DNA from: JAUXFS01 sp963772635
GTDB taxonomy: Bacteria > Pseudomonadota > Alphaproteobacteria > Rhodospirillales > Defluviicoccaceae
NCBI GenBank assembly: GCA_963772635.1
Contig: CAVYYK010000004.1
Coordinates: forward strand, 1-64,000
DNA length: 64,000 bases
Direction: 5' to 3'
The translations under genes were made by a program, and so were the position numbers. How positions within the stretch are numbered: position 1 is the first letter of the stretch; each line of letters starts with the position of its first letter. This document shows, in pieces, positions 17,404 through 28,519 of the stretch. The notes beneath the pieces were generated by a model. That model had not been told where the DNA came from. It made no database searches and saw nothing but the letters and a program-made list of their open reading frames with translations.

Positions 17404-17546
17404 CCTCGTGTCTCCCAAACGGCCGTTCTGTGGACGAGCCCCAGAGGCCCTATCAGGCGGCTCTAAACCGTCCACAGAATATATCTCTATACCCGGCAGT
17501 GTCCACGAATTGAAATGACCCTTTATGGACAGTAGAGGAGGCACAC
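17404..17546. promoter_or_regulatory. Likely res site between tnpR and tnpA
   Basis: The 143-bp gap between the divergent genes contains repeated GTGGAC/GTCCAC cores. TTCTGTGGAC (17426-17435) is mirrored by GTCCACAGAA (17470-17479), and further copies lie at 17501-17506 and 17526-17530. Paired resolvase half-sites in this position are the norm for the Tn3 family. The promoters of both genes must also lie here. The subsite limits are inferred. Confidence 0.6.
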
Positions 17547-20516
17547 ATGCGAAAGCACGAACTTCTGAGTGGTGCCGAGCGGGAGCGGCTGGTTGGCATC
17601 CCTTCCGAGCGGGACGAGCTCGCCCGGCTATACACCTTTGAGGCATCGGACCTCGACCTTATCCGGAGTCGGCGGGAGGACCGCAACCGGCTCGGCTTTG
17701 CCCTCCAGCTCGCTCTCTTTCGCCATCCCGGCACAACATTGGCACAGGTTCTCAATCGCTCCGCACGGCTGCCTGCCGAGTTGGTGGGATTCCTAGCAGA
17801 ACAGCTCGACATCCGCACCGACACACTCGCCGATTATGCCGGCCGCGACCAGACAATGACGGACCACGCCCGTGAGCTCACCGTCTTGTTGGATCTCCGG
17901 GCCCCAACCCATTCCGACATCCCATTCATGATCGAAGCGGCAGCCGCGGCAGCATGGTCGACCGACAAGGGCATGGTGATTGCCGCGGGTGTGATCGACG
18001 CTTTGCGGGGGTCGCAGATATTGTTGCCGTCAATCTCGACCATCGAACGTGCCAGCATCGCCGGACGGGCGCGGGCCCGCAAACAAGCCATGCATGCTCT
18101 TCTACGCAGCGTCGGCGCTAATCAACTAGATCAGCTTGACGCCCTGTTCGTCGCCGATCCCGACACGGGCGTCGCCCCGCTCGCTTGGCTTAAGAGCATA
18201 CCGGTGGCGGCAAAACCGGATCATATCCGTGAGATCCTTGATCGGCTGCGTTTCGTGCGGAACATCGGCATTGCTGCGGATGCGCGTGCGCATGTCCATC
18301 CCGATCGTTATCATCAGTTCGTACGCGAGGGCAGAGCGTCGCCTGCCTATTTGATCGAGCGCTACGCGGTGTCGCGCAGGCGCGCCACCTTGGTCGCTCT
18401 TCTTATCGACCTCGAAGAGAGGCTGATCGACGCAGCGATCGAAATGGCCGATAAGCTGATCGGCAGCGTCTTCACCCGGGCGAAGAACACGCAAACCCGG
18501 CGCTACGCCGCGACGTCGAGGGACGTTTCACGCCTGATGCGGCTGTTTTCCGGCACGATCGATGCGCTCGTCGGCGCGCTAGAAAACGACACCGATCCGA
18601 TCGGGGCGATCAACGAAACAGTCGGATGGGCAACCCTGCTCAAGGTTAGGCATGAAGTTGGAGCGATCGCTAAGACCGCCGGTGAAGATCCGCTCATAGT
18701 CGCGGCCGACCGGTATGCGACGCTCCGGAAATTCGCGCCGGCGCTAATCGAGGCCCTCGAGTTCAAGGCCGGGCGCGGAAGCGCCCGCACGATCGCCGCG
18801 ATCAGCTTGCTCCGTGAACTGAACGGGTCGGGCAAGCGCGATGTCCCGCCGGACACACCTATGCCGTTTAAGAAGGAATGGCGCAAGCTGGTGACCGGCC
18901 CGGATGGCAAGATCAACCGCCGTCTCTACGAAACGGCCACCCTCGCGCATCTACGCAACAAGCTTCGCTCGGGTGATGTCTGGGTCGAACGCTCCTCCGC
19001 CTACCGTCGTTTCGACAGCTATTTGCTGCCGGAAGCAGTCGCGGCGCCGATCGCTTCGGAACTGGGCTTGCCGGCGACTGCCGACGACTGGCTTGCCTCG
19101 CGCAGCACCGAGCTCGACAAACGGCTCAAAAGGTTCTCAAGGTCACTCAAGCGGAACCAGGTCGAAGGTGTCAGTTTCGTCGACGGCCGCCTGCAGGTCT
19201 CTCCTGTCAGGGCTGCCCTACCCACCGAAGCCAAGGCCCTTGCCGATCGGCTTAACTCCCTAATGCCACGCGTCCGCGTGACCGAGCTGCTCCATGAGGT
19301 CGCCCGGGAAACCGGTTTCATGGAGGCTTTTACAAATCTGCGCACAGGCGCGCAATGTCCCAACGACAGTGCATTGCTGGCGGCGATCCTCGCCGATGCC
19401 ACGAATCTCGGCCTCTCGCGCATGGCCGCCGCCAGCCACGGCGTCACCCGTGACCAGCTCGTTTGGACCCAGGACGCCTACATCCGGGAGGAGACGTACA
19501 AACAGGCTCTCGCCACCATCATCAACGCCCATCATCGGCTGCCGATCGCCGCGGTCTGGGGCGACGGCACGATCTCAAGCTCGGATGGGCAGTTCTTCCG
19601 TGGCGGGAAGCGCACCGCCACCGGCGGCGATGTCAACGCCCGCTACGGCGTCGACCCGGGCTTTAGCTTCTACACCCATGTTTCCGATCAGCACGGGCCC
19701 TATCACGTCAGGGTTCTCTCGGCTGCCACGCACGAAGCACCGTACGTGCTCGACGGCCTGCTGCACCACGGCAGCGATCTCAACATCGCCGAGCACTACA
19801 CCGACACCGGCGGCGCCACCGACCACGTGTTCGCGCTCTGCGCCATGCTCGGTTTTCGGTTCTGCCCCAGACTGCGGGACTTCCCGGATCGACGGCTTAT
19901 CCCGATGGATCCACCCGCCGCCTATCCGGACATTGCATCGCTGTTGGGGAAGCGGATCCGCGCCGACGTGATCCGCGAGCATTGGGCTGACGTGGTGCGT
20001 CTCGTTGCGTCCCTGAAGGCCGGGCACGTCGCGCCGTCAGTGATGCTGAGGAAGCTGGCAGCCTACGAGCGGCAGAACCAAGTCGACATCGCCCTTCAGG
20101 AGATCGGCAAGATCGAGCGCACCCTGTTCATGCTCGACTGGCTGGAGAACCCGTCGCTCCGGCGTCGCTGCCACGCCGGCCTCAACAAGAGCGAGCAGCG
20201 TCATGCCTTGACCCAGGCCATCTGCACGTTCCGGCAGGGCCGGCTCATCGATCGCAGCCACGAGGCCCAGCAGTACCGCGCTTCCGGGCTGAACCTCGTG
20301 ATCGCAGCGATCGTGTACTGGAACTCGACGTACATGGCCGATGCCGTGTCCCATCTGCGGTCGGCGGGCGAGCCGGTCACCGATGAACTGCTCGTCCACA
20401 CCTCGCCCGTCGGATGGGAGCACATCGCGTTCTCCGGGGACTTCCTATGGGATCGTGCCGCACAGGTAACCAGTCGGAAGCCGCTCAATCTCGCAACCAA
20501 ACGGGAGGCCGCCTAG
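17547..20516 (+). CDS. tnpA: Tn3-family transposase TnpA
   Basis: A 989-residue transposase, the usual Tn3 length. It begins MRKHELLSGAERERLVGIPS with the DUF4158 N-terminal domain. The DDE_Tnp_Tn3 domain has VWGDGTISSSDGQFF (Asp region), HYTDTGGATDHVFALCAMLG (second Asp) and the end region HQYRASGLNLVIAAIVYWN-like pattern, where the catalytic Glu region reads SHEAQQYRASGLNLVI. A ribosome site (GAGGAGGC) precedes the ATG. It looks intact and could mobilise the unit. Confidence 0.92.
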   Translation: MRKHELLSGAERERLVGIPSERDELARLYTFEASDLDLIRSRREDRNRLGFALQLALFRHPGTTLAQVLNRSARLPAELVGFLAEQLDIRTDTLADYAGRDQTMTDHARELTVLLDLRAPTHSDIPFMIEAAAAAAWSTDKGMVIAAGVIDALRGSQILLPSISTIERASIAGRARARKQAMHALLRSVGANQLDQLDALFVADPDTGVAPLAWLKSIPVAAKPDHIREILDRLRFVRNIGIAADARAHVHPDRYHQFVREGRASPAYLIERYAVSRRRATLVALLIDLEERLIDAAIEMADKLIGSVFTRAKNTQTRRYAATSRDVSRLMRLFSGTIDALVGALENDTDPIGAINETVGWATLLKVRHEVGAIAKTAGEDPLIVAADRYATLRKFAPALIEALEFKAGRGSARTIAAISLLRELNGSGKRDVPPDTPMPFKKEWRKLVTGPDGKINRRLYETATLAHLRNKLRSGDVWVERSSAYRRFDSYLLPEAVAAPIASELGLPATADDWLASRSTELDKRLKRFSRSLKRNQVEGVSFVDGRLQVSPVRAALPTEAKALADRLNSLMPRVRVTELLHEVARETGFMEAFTNLRTGAQCPNDSALLAAILADATNLGLSRMAAASHGVTRDQLVWTQDAYIREETYKQALATIINAHHRLPIAAVWGDGTISSSDGQFFRGGKRTATGGDVNARYGVDPGFSFYTHVSDQHGPYHVRVLSAATHEAPYVLDGLLHHGSDLNIAEHYTDTGGATDHVFALCAMLGFRFCPRLRDFPDRRLIPMDPPAAYPDIASLLGKRIRADVIREHWADVVRLVASLKAGHVAPSVMLRKLAAYERQNQVDIALQEIGKIERTLFMLDWLENPSLRRRCHAGLNKSEQRHALTQAICTFRQGRLIDRSHEAQQYRASGLNLVIAAIVYWNSTYMADAVSHLRSAGEPVTDELLVHTSPVGWEHIAFSGDFLWDRAAQVTSRKPLNLATKREAA

Positions 20517-20667
20517 CGATGTTCTCATCCCGTTCTCCCTTAACGTTGTTTAGCGTACTTTCAACGCACTGCCCTCATCATGGCATGGGAACCACTCCAG
20601 ACCTGCGTGAGGCGGAGTAGTCAGCCGCCGTTATTGTTGATGACCTAGATCTGGGCTGACAACGTTC

Positions 20668-20797
20668 GTGCGAAAATAGTCCACGGGGTACTTCCTCCCG
20701 CCTTCCATCCCAAATGGGAAAGAAGGCCAGACGGTGGTAGAGTTTTACTCCGTCCGCCGCCGGTCCATCCGGCCGCTACCGTGGATTATTTTCGCAC
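20668..20797. repeat. 130-bp MITE-like element with 19-bp inverted ends
   Basis: The ends GTGCGAAAATAGTCCACGG (20668-20686) and, inverted at 20779-20797, GTGCGAAAATAATCCACGG match at 18 of 19 positions. The interior is about 90 bases and too short to encode a transposase. Such a unit is probably moved by a full-size element with the same ends located elsewhere. The remainder of 20575-21033 shows no gene. Confidence 0.65.
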
Positions 20798-21033
20798 CCC
20801 CGCTCTCAGGACGGTCGAATCAACTCCATTCCTTGCCCTGGTAGTTTGCACCATTCATACGTCTGGATGTGATTTGCGGTAGTGACAGGAGTGGGGTGGG
20901 CAGACTCTAGCGGGACCGGCTCGCGTCCCGTCTCATACGCCCGAAGGCGCCGAAATACTCCATAGCGTGCGACCTATATGCGACCTAGGAAAATCTGAGC
21001 GGTTACCTATTTCGTTTAATCCGTTGATTTCAT

Positions 21034-21109
<76 letters not shown>

Positions 21110-21198
21110 CCTGGATGGGATGCGGTTCTTTAGCAAAGGCCGGACAGCTTGTCGATACGTTCGCGGGCCGGGCGGTGGCGAATTCCGGGGCGCGGGCC

Positions 21199-22344
21199 CT
21201 AGCCCTCGCCGGTGCTGCGCCGGCCGATGGTGACGTCGCGGTGGACATAGACCGACATCACCAGGCCGAAGCCGAACAGAAGCGTGATCATCGCAGTGCC
21301 ACCGTAGGAGATCAGCGGTAGCGGCACCCCGACCACCGGGATCAACCCCATCACCATGGCGACATTGATGAACAGATAGAGGAAGAAGGTGGTCATGATG
21401 CCCAGCGTCAGCAACCGCCCGAACTGATTGCGCGACGAGATCGCGATGGCGAAGCCGTACACCAGGATCAGCGTGTAGAGGCCGAGCAGCGCCAGCGCGC
21501 CGACCATCCCGAACTCCTCGGCCAGCATGGTAAAGATGAAATCCGTCTGCTTCTCCGGCAGAAAGTTGAGGTGGCTTTGGCTGCCCTGCACGAACCCCTT
21601 GCCGAACAGCCCGCCGGAGCCCAGCGCGATCTTCGACTGGATGATGTGGTAGCCGGTGCCGAGCGGATCGCTCTCCGGATTGAGGAAGGTGAGCACCCGC
21701 TGGCGCTGATAGTCGTGGAGCATCCCCCAGATCACCGGCGCGGCGCCCATCGCCGACACCACGACGAGGGCGAACATCCACATCCGGACTCCGGCGATGA
21801 AGAACATCGCACCGCCGGCGATGACCAGCATCAGCGCGGTGCCGAGATCCGGCTGGCGCAACACCAGCGCCGTCGGCGCCGCCACCATCAGCAACGGCAC
21901 CAGCAGGTACAGCGGCCGTCCCACGTCCTCGACGGTGGCCCCGTGGAAGTATCGGGCGAGCGCCACGATCACGGAGATCTTCATCACCTCCGACGGCTGC
22001 AGGTTGATCACCCCGAGGTCGATCCAGCGCTGCGCTCCCATGCCCACCGAGCCGGCGATCTCCACGGCGCCGAGCAGGATCAGCGAGCCGAAATACAGGA
22101 AGTAGGCATACCGGAGCCACAACCGGATGTCGGTGAGGGCAATCATCACCATCAGCGACACGCCCGCCGCGAAGCGGATCAGATGGCGGAATGCCCAGGG
22201 CTCGACGCTGCCGTTCGCCGCCGAGTACAGCATCGCCGCGCCGACGCCGCCGGTGGCGCAGACCAGAAACACGAACAGCCAGCGGATCTGCCAAAGCTTC
22301 TGGCCGATCGTCAGATGCTGGCGCTCGAACGCGTTGATGCTCAT
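21199..22344 (-). CDS. rodA: Rod-shape peptidoglycan polymerase RodA
   Basis: A 381-residue SEDS glycosyltransferase of the inner membrane that polymerises lipid II for cell elongation with PBP2. About ten transmembrane segments are visible. Family motifs are QPSEVMKIS, VLRQPDLGTALML (catalytic Asp region), GSGGLFGKGFVQGSQSHLNF, LPEKQTDFIFTMLAEEFG and the C-terminal GVPLPLISYGGTAM. It is the last gene of the mreB-mreC-mreD-mrdA-rodA operon, 14 bases after mrdA. Confidence 0.95.
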   Translation of the reverse strand: MSINAFERQHLTIGQKLWQIRWLFVFLVCATGGVGAAMLYSAANGSVEPWAFRHLIRFAAGVSLMVMIALTDIRLWLRYAYFLYFGSLILLGAVEIAGSVGMGAQRWIDLGVINLQPSEVMKISVIVALARYFHGATVEDVGRPLYLLVPLLMVAAPTALVLRQPDLGTALMLVIAGGAMFFIAGVRMWMFALVVVSAMGAAPVIWGMLHDYQRQRVLTFLNPESDPLGTGYHIIQSKIALGSGGLFGKGFVQGSQSHLNFLPEKQTDFIFTMLAEEFGMVGALALLGLYTLILVYGFAIAISSRNQFGRLLTLGIMTTFFLYLFINVAMVMGLIPVVGVPLPLISYGGTAMITLLFGFGLVMSVYVHRDVTIGRRSTGEG

Positions 22345-22358
22345 CTCCGGTCAGTCTC

Positions 22359-24221
22359 TCACACCGCGCCGTCGTCGTCGCGGCCGCCATCCGCCATGCG
22401 CACCGCATCCAGCTTCTGGGCCATGACAAGGATGTCGCGGGCGACGGGAGCGGCCGCCGTCGAACCGCCGCCGCCGTGCTCGATGACAACCGCCACCGCG
22501 TAACGGGGCGCGTCGATGGGCGCATAGCCGACAAAGAGCGCATGATCCCGCCGCTTCCAGGGCAGGTCTTCGTTCTTGAAAACCCCCGCCTCACGTTCCG
22601 CCTTGCTGATCCGGCGGACCTGCGAGGTGCCGGTCTTGCCGGCCATTTCCATGCCCGGCTCCTTGATCGCCGCGCCGCGGGCGGTGCCGCGGCGGCCGTT
22701 GACGACGTCGACCATGCCCGCGCGGACGAGCTGGAGATGAGCCGGCACCAGCCCGAGATCGTCGGGCGGCTGCTCCGGTTCCGCCCCCTCCGGCGGCGGC
22801 GCGCGGCTGGCGATCCGCGGCGTGACCGCCCGACCGCCGTTGGCGATGCGAGCCGTCATCACCGCCAGTTGCAAAGGCGTCGCCAGCACGTAACCCTGGC
22901 CGATCCCCGAGATCAGCGTCTCGCCCATCTGCCACGGGACGCCGATGGTGGCCAGCTTCCAGTCCCGCGTCGGCAACAGTCCGGTCCGCTCGCCCGGCAG
23001 GTCGAGACCCAGGGTCTGGCCCATTCCCAGCCGCCGGGCCATCGCCGAGATCCGGTCGATGCCGACCCGCTTGGCGACCTCGTAGAAGTAGACATCGCAG
23101 GACTGGGTCAGCGCGTCGTGAAGGCGGACCGGGCCGTGGCCGCCCCGCTTCCAGCAATGGAAATAGGCGTTGCCGAGCCGCGTCCGGCCCCAGCACTTGA
23201 CCGTCGTATTCGGGTTGATGGCGCCCTTCTCCAGCCCGGCCAGCGCCACCGCCACTTTGAACGTGGACCCCGGCGCGTACTGACCGGCGATCGCCTTGTT
23301 GGCGAGCGGTGCCTTCGGGTTGGAGATCAGCGCGTGCCATTCCTCGTTGCTGAGTCCGCGGTTGAAGGCATTGGGATCGAAACCGGGGGTCGAGACGAGG
23401 GCCAGCACGTCGCCGGTGCGCACGTCGAGCACAACGGCCGAGCCGCTTTCCCCCTCGAGGCGCTGGTTGGCCAGCCGCTGCAAGTCCATGTCGATGGTGA
23501 GGGTGATGTCGGTGCCGGGCTCGCCCTCCTTGCGGTTCAACTCGCGTATCACCCGACCGACCGCATTGACCTCCACTTCCGAGCTTCCGCCGTTACCCCG
23601 CAGGGAGAGGTCGTAGACCTTTTCGATGCCGGCCTTGCCGATGCGGAAACCGGGCAGTTCGAGCAACGGATCGCCGTTGATCTCGTCCTCCGACACCGGG
23701 GCGACGTAACCCAGCACGTGAGCGAAATCCTCGCCGTGCAGGTAATGCCGGCTCTGACCCTCGTCGATGGCGATCCCGGGCAGGTCGGGGGCGTTGACCT
23801 CGATCTGGGCGACCAATTCCCAGTCGAGATTTCCGCGCACGGGGACCGGTACGAACTTGCGCTTGCGGCCGACATCACGCAGCACGCGCCGGCGCTCGCC
23901 GTCGCTGATTTCGATGATCCTGCCGAGCGCATCCAGGGTGGCCTCGACATCGTTGGCCTGTTCGGCGACGACGACGACCCGGTAGTTCTGCCGGTTGACC
24001 GCCAGAGGCCGCCCGAGGCGATCGACGATTCTCCCGCGCGGCGGCGCCAGCAACCGCAGGTTGATCCGGTTGTCCTCCGCGAGGGTCCGGTAATTCTCCA
24101 ATTCCAAGACCTGCAGGTAGTACAGGCGCCCGACCAGGGCCGACAACAGCACCGCCTTGCCGCCGGCCAGCAGCGCCGTGCGCCGGGTGAACAGCTTTTG
24201 ACGTTCCACGTCCCGGTTCAT
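22359..24221 (-). CDS. mrdA: Penicillin-binding protein 2 (transpeptidase)
   Basis: A 620-residue class B PBP that crosslinks peptidoglycan during elongation. One N-terminal transmembrane helix (about 16-36) is followed by the dimerisation domain with RGRIVDRLGRPLAVN. The transpeptidase domain has the STxK motif STFK (Ser319-Lys322), SCD (SxN-type motif) and KTGTS near the end. The C-terminus ends with a short charged tail. mreD stops two bases before its ATG. Confidence 0.95.
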   Translation of the reverse strand: MNRDVERQKLFTRRTALLAGGKAVLLSALVGRLYYLQVLELENYRTLAEDNRINLRLLAPPRGRIVDRLGRPLAVNRQNYRVVVVAEQANDVEATLDALGRIIEISDGERRRVLRDVGRKRKFVPVPVRGNLDWELVAQIEVNAPDLPGIAIDEGQSRHYLHGEDFAHVLGYVAPVSEDEINGDPLLELPGFRIGKAGIEKVYDLSLRGNGGSSEVEVNAVGRVIRELNRKEGEPGTDITLTIDMDLQRLANQRLEGESGSAVVLDVRTGDVLALVSTPGFDPNAFNRGLSNEEWHALISNPKAPLANKAIAGQYAPGSTFKVAVALAGLEKGAINPNTTVKCWGRTRLGNAYFHCWKRGGHGPVRLHDALTQSCDVYFYEVAKRVGIDRISAMARRLGMGQTLGLDLPGERTGLLPTRDWKLATIGVPWQMGETLISGIGQGYVLATPLQLAVMTARIANGGRAVTPRIASRAPPPEGAEPEQPPDDLGLVPAHLQLVRAGMVDVVNGRRGTARGAAIKEPGMEMAGKTGTSQVRRISKAEREAGVFKNEDLPWKRRDHALFVGYAPIDAPRYAVAVVIEHGGGGSTAAAPVARDILVMAQKLDAVRMADGGRDDDGAV

Positions 24222-24222
24222 G

Positions 24223-24735
24223 TCAGGCTCTCAAGAACGCCATCTGCCACCTGAGCAGCGCCCAGGACAGCAGCGGGAAACAGCCGAGGGTCAACAACGC
24301 CTGGAAAAACAAAGCCTGGGGCTGGATCAGGACGCCATAGAACACCGACACCAGAACCCAGGTCGCGACGAACGCTCCCGTCGAAACCAGGGCGAACCCC
24401 AGCCAGACGATCGCGAACGACTTGCCGAAAAAGAACCGCCGCTGGGTATTGACGACGCCGTGAACGACAACGAACACGGCGGCGCTGACCCCGATCGGGG
24501 TGCCGGTCAACGCGTCTTGGAGAAGCCCGATCACGAACACCGCGACCGTCGGCATCAACTGAGGCCGGTAGAGGGCCCAGTGGAAGACCGCGATCAGCGG
24601 CAACACCGGGGCGACCGCCCCGAAGCCGGGAATATGGAGCGGGACGACGCCGATCAACAACAACAGCACCGTTAGCCCGAAAGGCGTCAACTGTCGAGCC
24701 CAGACGTCCAACTTTGACCAGAAGGTCGGCGTCAC
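24223..24735 (-). CDS. mreD: Rod-shape protein MreD
   Basis: A 170-residue inner-membrane protein with about five transmembrane helices that links MreB/MreC to the elongation complex. The sequence includes LPLIAVFHWALYRPQLMPTV and GLLQDALTGTPIGVSA, typical of MreD. The GTG start overlaps the mreC stop (GTGA), which indicates coupled translation. The order and spacing match the conserved operon. Confidence 0.92.
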   Translation of the reverse strand: MTPTFWSKLDVWARQLTPFGLTVLLLLIGVVPLHIPGFGAVAPVLPLIAVFHWALYRPQLMPTVAVFVIGLLQDALTGTPIGVSAAVFVVVHGVVNTQRRFFFGKSFAIVWLGFALVSTGAFVATWVLVSVFYGVLIQPQALFFQALLTLGCFPLLSWALLRWQMAFLRA

Positions 24736-25682
24736 GGTTTAACGGCTCCGTCTGCCGCAGGCGGTTTCGGTTTCGGTTTTGGTTTCGGCTCCGCGGCGGC
24801 AGCCGCCGAAACGGATAGAGCCCCGCCCCGCATGGGTTCCTTGAGGATCCCGGTCAGGCCGTAGTCGACGACCCGAACGTATTCGAGACGGCTTCGTTCG
24901 ACGAACGGCGTGACCCTGATCTCGCCATCGCTGACCGAAGCCACCGAGCCGATCGCCAATCCCGGAGGGAAGGCGCCGGCATGTCCGGATGTGACGACCT
25001 GATCGCCCTCGGCAATCACGGCGTCCGGCTTCAGGTAGAGAAGCTTGGGTCGGTTGGAATTGTCGCCGGCAAGAATTGCGCGGGTGCGGTCCGAGCCGAC
25101 AAGAACGGGAATTCGCGAATTGAGGTCGGTGATCAGCAGCACCCGTGCCGCTCCGTCACCGACCCCGGCGATCCGCCCCACCAGCCCCTCGCCGGTAACC
25201 ACCGCTTGCCCCTTGCCGACACCGGAACTCGCGCCGGCGCTCAACAGCAGGCTGTGGGCGAAGGCGCCCCCCGAATCGGCGATGACCCGGGCGGTGACGA
25301 AACGGGCGTCCGGTTCGGGAACAAATTTCAGCAATTGCCTGAGCGTCGCGTTCTCCGCTTCCAGGTGACGGGCGACCGTCTGCCACTGAAGCAGGCGTTC
25401 CCGATCCCGATACAGCCGCTCGTTCTCGTCGTGAAGGGCGATCCAGCTCTGCACTTGCTCGGCGACCCGTGCGACGGCGTCTATCGGTTGCGACAGGATT
25501 TCGAGGATCGGCGCGACCGCTTCGTTGACCTGCACCCGAAGCCTTTCCATGAGAACGGCGTCGGCCTTGCCGAGCATCATCAGGGCGCCGGCAGTCAAAA
25601 CAAGACCCACGTAGGCAAAGCGATGGGCAAGAACCCTGATCGCCCCAACCATTCGGTGGTCCGGTTTTGGTCTTTCGTTCAA
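24732..25682 (-). CDS. mreC: Rod-shape protein MreC
   Basis: A 316-residue periplasmic scaffold protein anchored by one N-terminal helix (FAYVGLVLTAGALMMLG). A coiled-coil stretch with ENERLYRDRERLLQWQTVAR follows, then the beta-barrel core with GQAVVTGEGLVGRI and LNSRIPVLVG. It ends in a Lys-Pro repeat tail. The TTG at 25682 is preferred because AAAGGGGACAGG lies right before it; an upstream TTG at 25745 extends the frame by 21 codons without a good ribosome site. It precedes mreD with a 4-base overlap. Confidence 0.9.
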   Translation of the reverse strand: MNERPKPDHRMVGAIRVLAHRFAYVGLVLTAGALMMLGKADAVLMERLRVQVNEAVAPILEILSQPIDAVARVAEQVQSWIALHDENERLYRDRERLLQWQTVARHLEAENATLRQLLKFVPEPDARFVTARVIADSGGAFAHSLLLSAGASSGVGKGQAVVTGEGLVGRIAGVGDGAARVLLITDLNSRIPVLVGSDRTRAILAGDNSNRPKLLYLKPDAVIAEGDQVVTSGHAGAFPPGLAIGSVASVSDGEIRVTPFVERSRLEYVRVVDYGLTGILKEPMRGGALSVSAAAAAEPKPKPKPKPPAADGAVKP

Positions 25683-25800
25683 CCTGTCCCCTTTCCGACT
25701 CAAATCACCAAGGGTTAAAACAGGGACCCATCGCCGCGTGAGCAATGCGCTAGCAAGATTTTAGAATAAAAAAAACGAAACCTGAATCGAAATTTTGCTC

Positions 25801-26841
<1,041 letters not shown>

Positions 26842-26967
26842 TGACCCTCGCATGATTCGATGGGAAGCGTGGATGGTTTCCGGGGTAGCCTGGCGCCGGA
26901 ATGCGATCCCCGGCACCAGGACCCCTTTTACAGCATATGTAATAGACAAGAAATGGCTCGTCCTTGT

Positions 26968-28519
26968 TCAGGCAGACAACGCCGAGGGCGCCGTTTTCTC
27001 TCGTTTCACCAGAAGTTTGTTCAAGGCGTTCAGGTACGCCTTCACCGACGCCACCATCGTGTCGGTATCGGCGCCCTGACCGTTGACGGTTCGGCCGTTT
27101 TCCTCGAGACGAACGGTGACCTCGGCCTGGGCATCGGTGCCCCCGGTCACCGCGTGAACCTGATAAAGCTGCAGCGTGGCCTCGGTCGGGAACAACTGTT
27201 TGACGCAATTGAACGCCGCATCGACGGGCCCATCGCCCGAGCCTTCGCAGGCGCTGACCTTGCCGTCTATGTCCAACTCGAGCATCGCCTCGGGCGCCTT
27301 GGTGCCGCATGAGATCGACAGCGACACCAGCTTGACCCGGTCGTTGGCGCGAAGCACCTCGTCGTCGACCAGGGCGATGATGTCCTCGTCGAACACTTCC
27401 TTCTTGACGTCGGCCAGATCCTTGAACCGCTGGAACGCGTCGCCGATGGCGTTGTCGCCCAACTCGTAGCCGAGTTCCTTCAGCTTCTCGCGGAAGGCGT
27501 GCCGGCCGGAGTGCTTACCCAAGACCAGCTTGGAGCGGGACAGTCCCACCAACTCCGGGGTCATGATCTCGTAAGTGCCGGCGTGCTTCAGCATGCCGTC
27601 CTGGTGAATGCCGGCTTCGTGGGCGAAGGCGTTGGCGCCTACGATCGCCTTGTTGGGTTGGACGACGAATCCGGTCACCGCGGAGACCAGGCGCGAGGCC
27701 CGCATGATGTGTTCGGTGCGGATGGTCGAATGACACGGCATCCGGTCCTGACGGGTCTTCAACGCCATCACGATCTCTTCCATCGATGCGTTGCCGGCAC
27801 GTTCGCCGAGACCGTTGATGGTGCACTCGACCTGCCGGGCACCGGCCTGGACGGCGGCCAGCGAGTTGGCGACCGCCAACCCCAGATCGTTGTGGCAGTG
27901 GACCGAGATCACCGCCTTGTCGATGTTGGGGACCCGATCGCGCAGCATGGTAATGATCGCCGCGAACTCGTCGGGGATCGCGTAGCCGACGGTGTCGGGA
28001 ATGTTGATGGTCGTCGCTCCGGCGTTGATCGCCGCCTCGACGCAGCGGCACAGGAAGTCGTGCTCGGTGCGCGATCCGTCCTCGCACGACCATTCGACGT
28101 CGTCGGTGAAGCGGCGGGCGAAGCGGACGCTCTCGATGACCTTTTCGTAGACCGCATCCGGCTCCATCTGCAGCTTGTACTTCATGTGCAGCGGGCTGGT
28201 GGAAATGAAGGTGTGGATGCGCCGGCGCTTCGCCGGCTCGATCGCCTGGGCGGTGAGCTCGATATCGCCGCGGGTGGCGCGGCTCAAGCCGCAAACGGTC
28301 GAACTCGGTGACCACCTTGGCGATCTCGTGGACGGCTTCGAAATCGCCCTGCGAGGAGATCGGGAACCCCGCCTCGATCACGTCGACGCCCATCTCCTCG
28401 AGCACTTGGGCGATGTGCAGCTTCTCTTCCAGGTTCATCGAAGCGCCGGGAGACTGCTCGCCGTCGCGCAAGGTCGTGTCGAAAATGACCACTCGATTCG
28501 GGTCGGAATTGGTACTCAT
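26968..28519 (-). pseudogene. leuA: 2-isopropylmalate synthase LeuA, one-base frameshift
   Basis: Catalyses condensation of acetyl-CoA with 2-oxoisovalerate, the first step of leucine synthesis. The N-terminal HMGL-like TIM barrel starts with VVIFDTTLRDGEQSPGASMN, and the C-terminal part is the regulatory LeuA dimer domain that senses leucine. An extra base at 28302/28303 breaks the frame after AKVVTE. Without it the sequence reads ESTVCGLSRATRGD as in relatives and gives 516 residues. The downstream motifs HCHNDLGLAVANSLAAVQAG and INGLGERAGNASMEE are intact. It may be a real mutation, but a sequence error is likely. Confidence 0.9.

Larger units (their letters stand above)
16775..20574. mobile_element. 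Cryptic Tn3-family transposon (tnpR, res, tnpA)
   Basis: A 3,800-bp unit bounded by 37-bp inverted repeats at 16775-16811 and 20538-20574 that differ at one position. Both begin GGGCAGTGCGTTGAAAGTAC and end with TAAGG. The unit holds a divergent resolvase and transposase with a res-like site between them and no passenger genes. The five bases on either side (TATGA and TCATC) do not match, so no target duplication remains. Confidence 0.9.
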
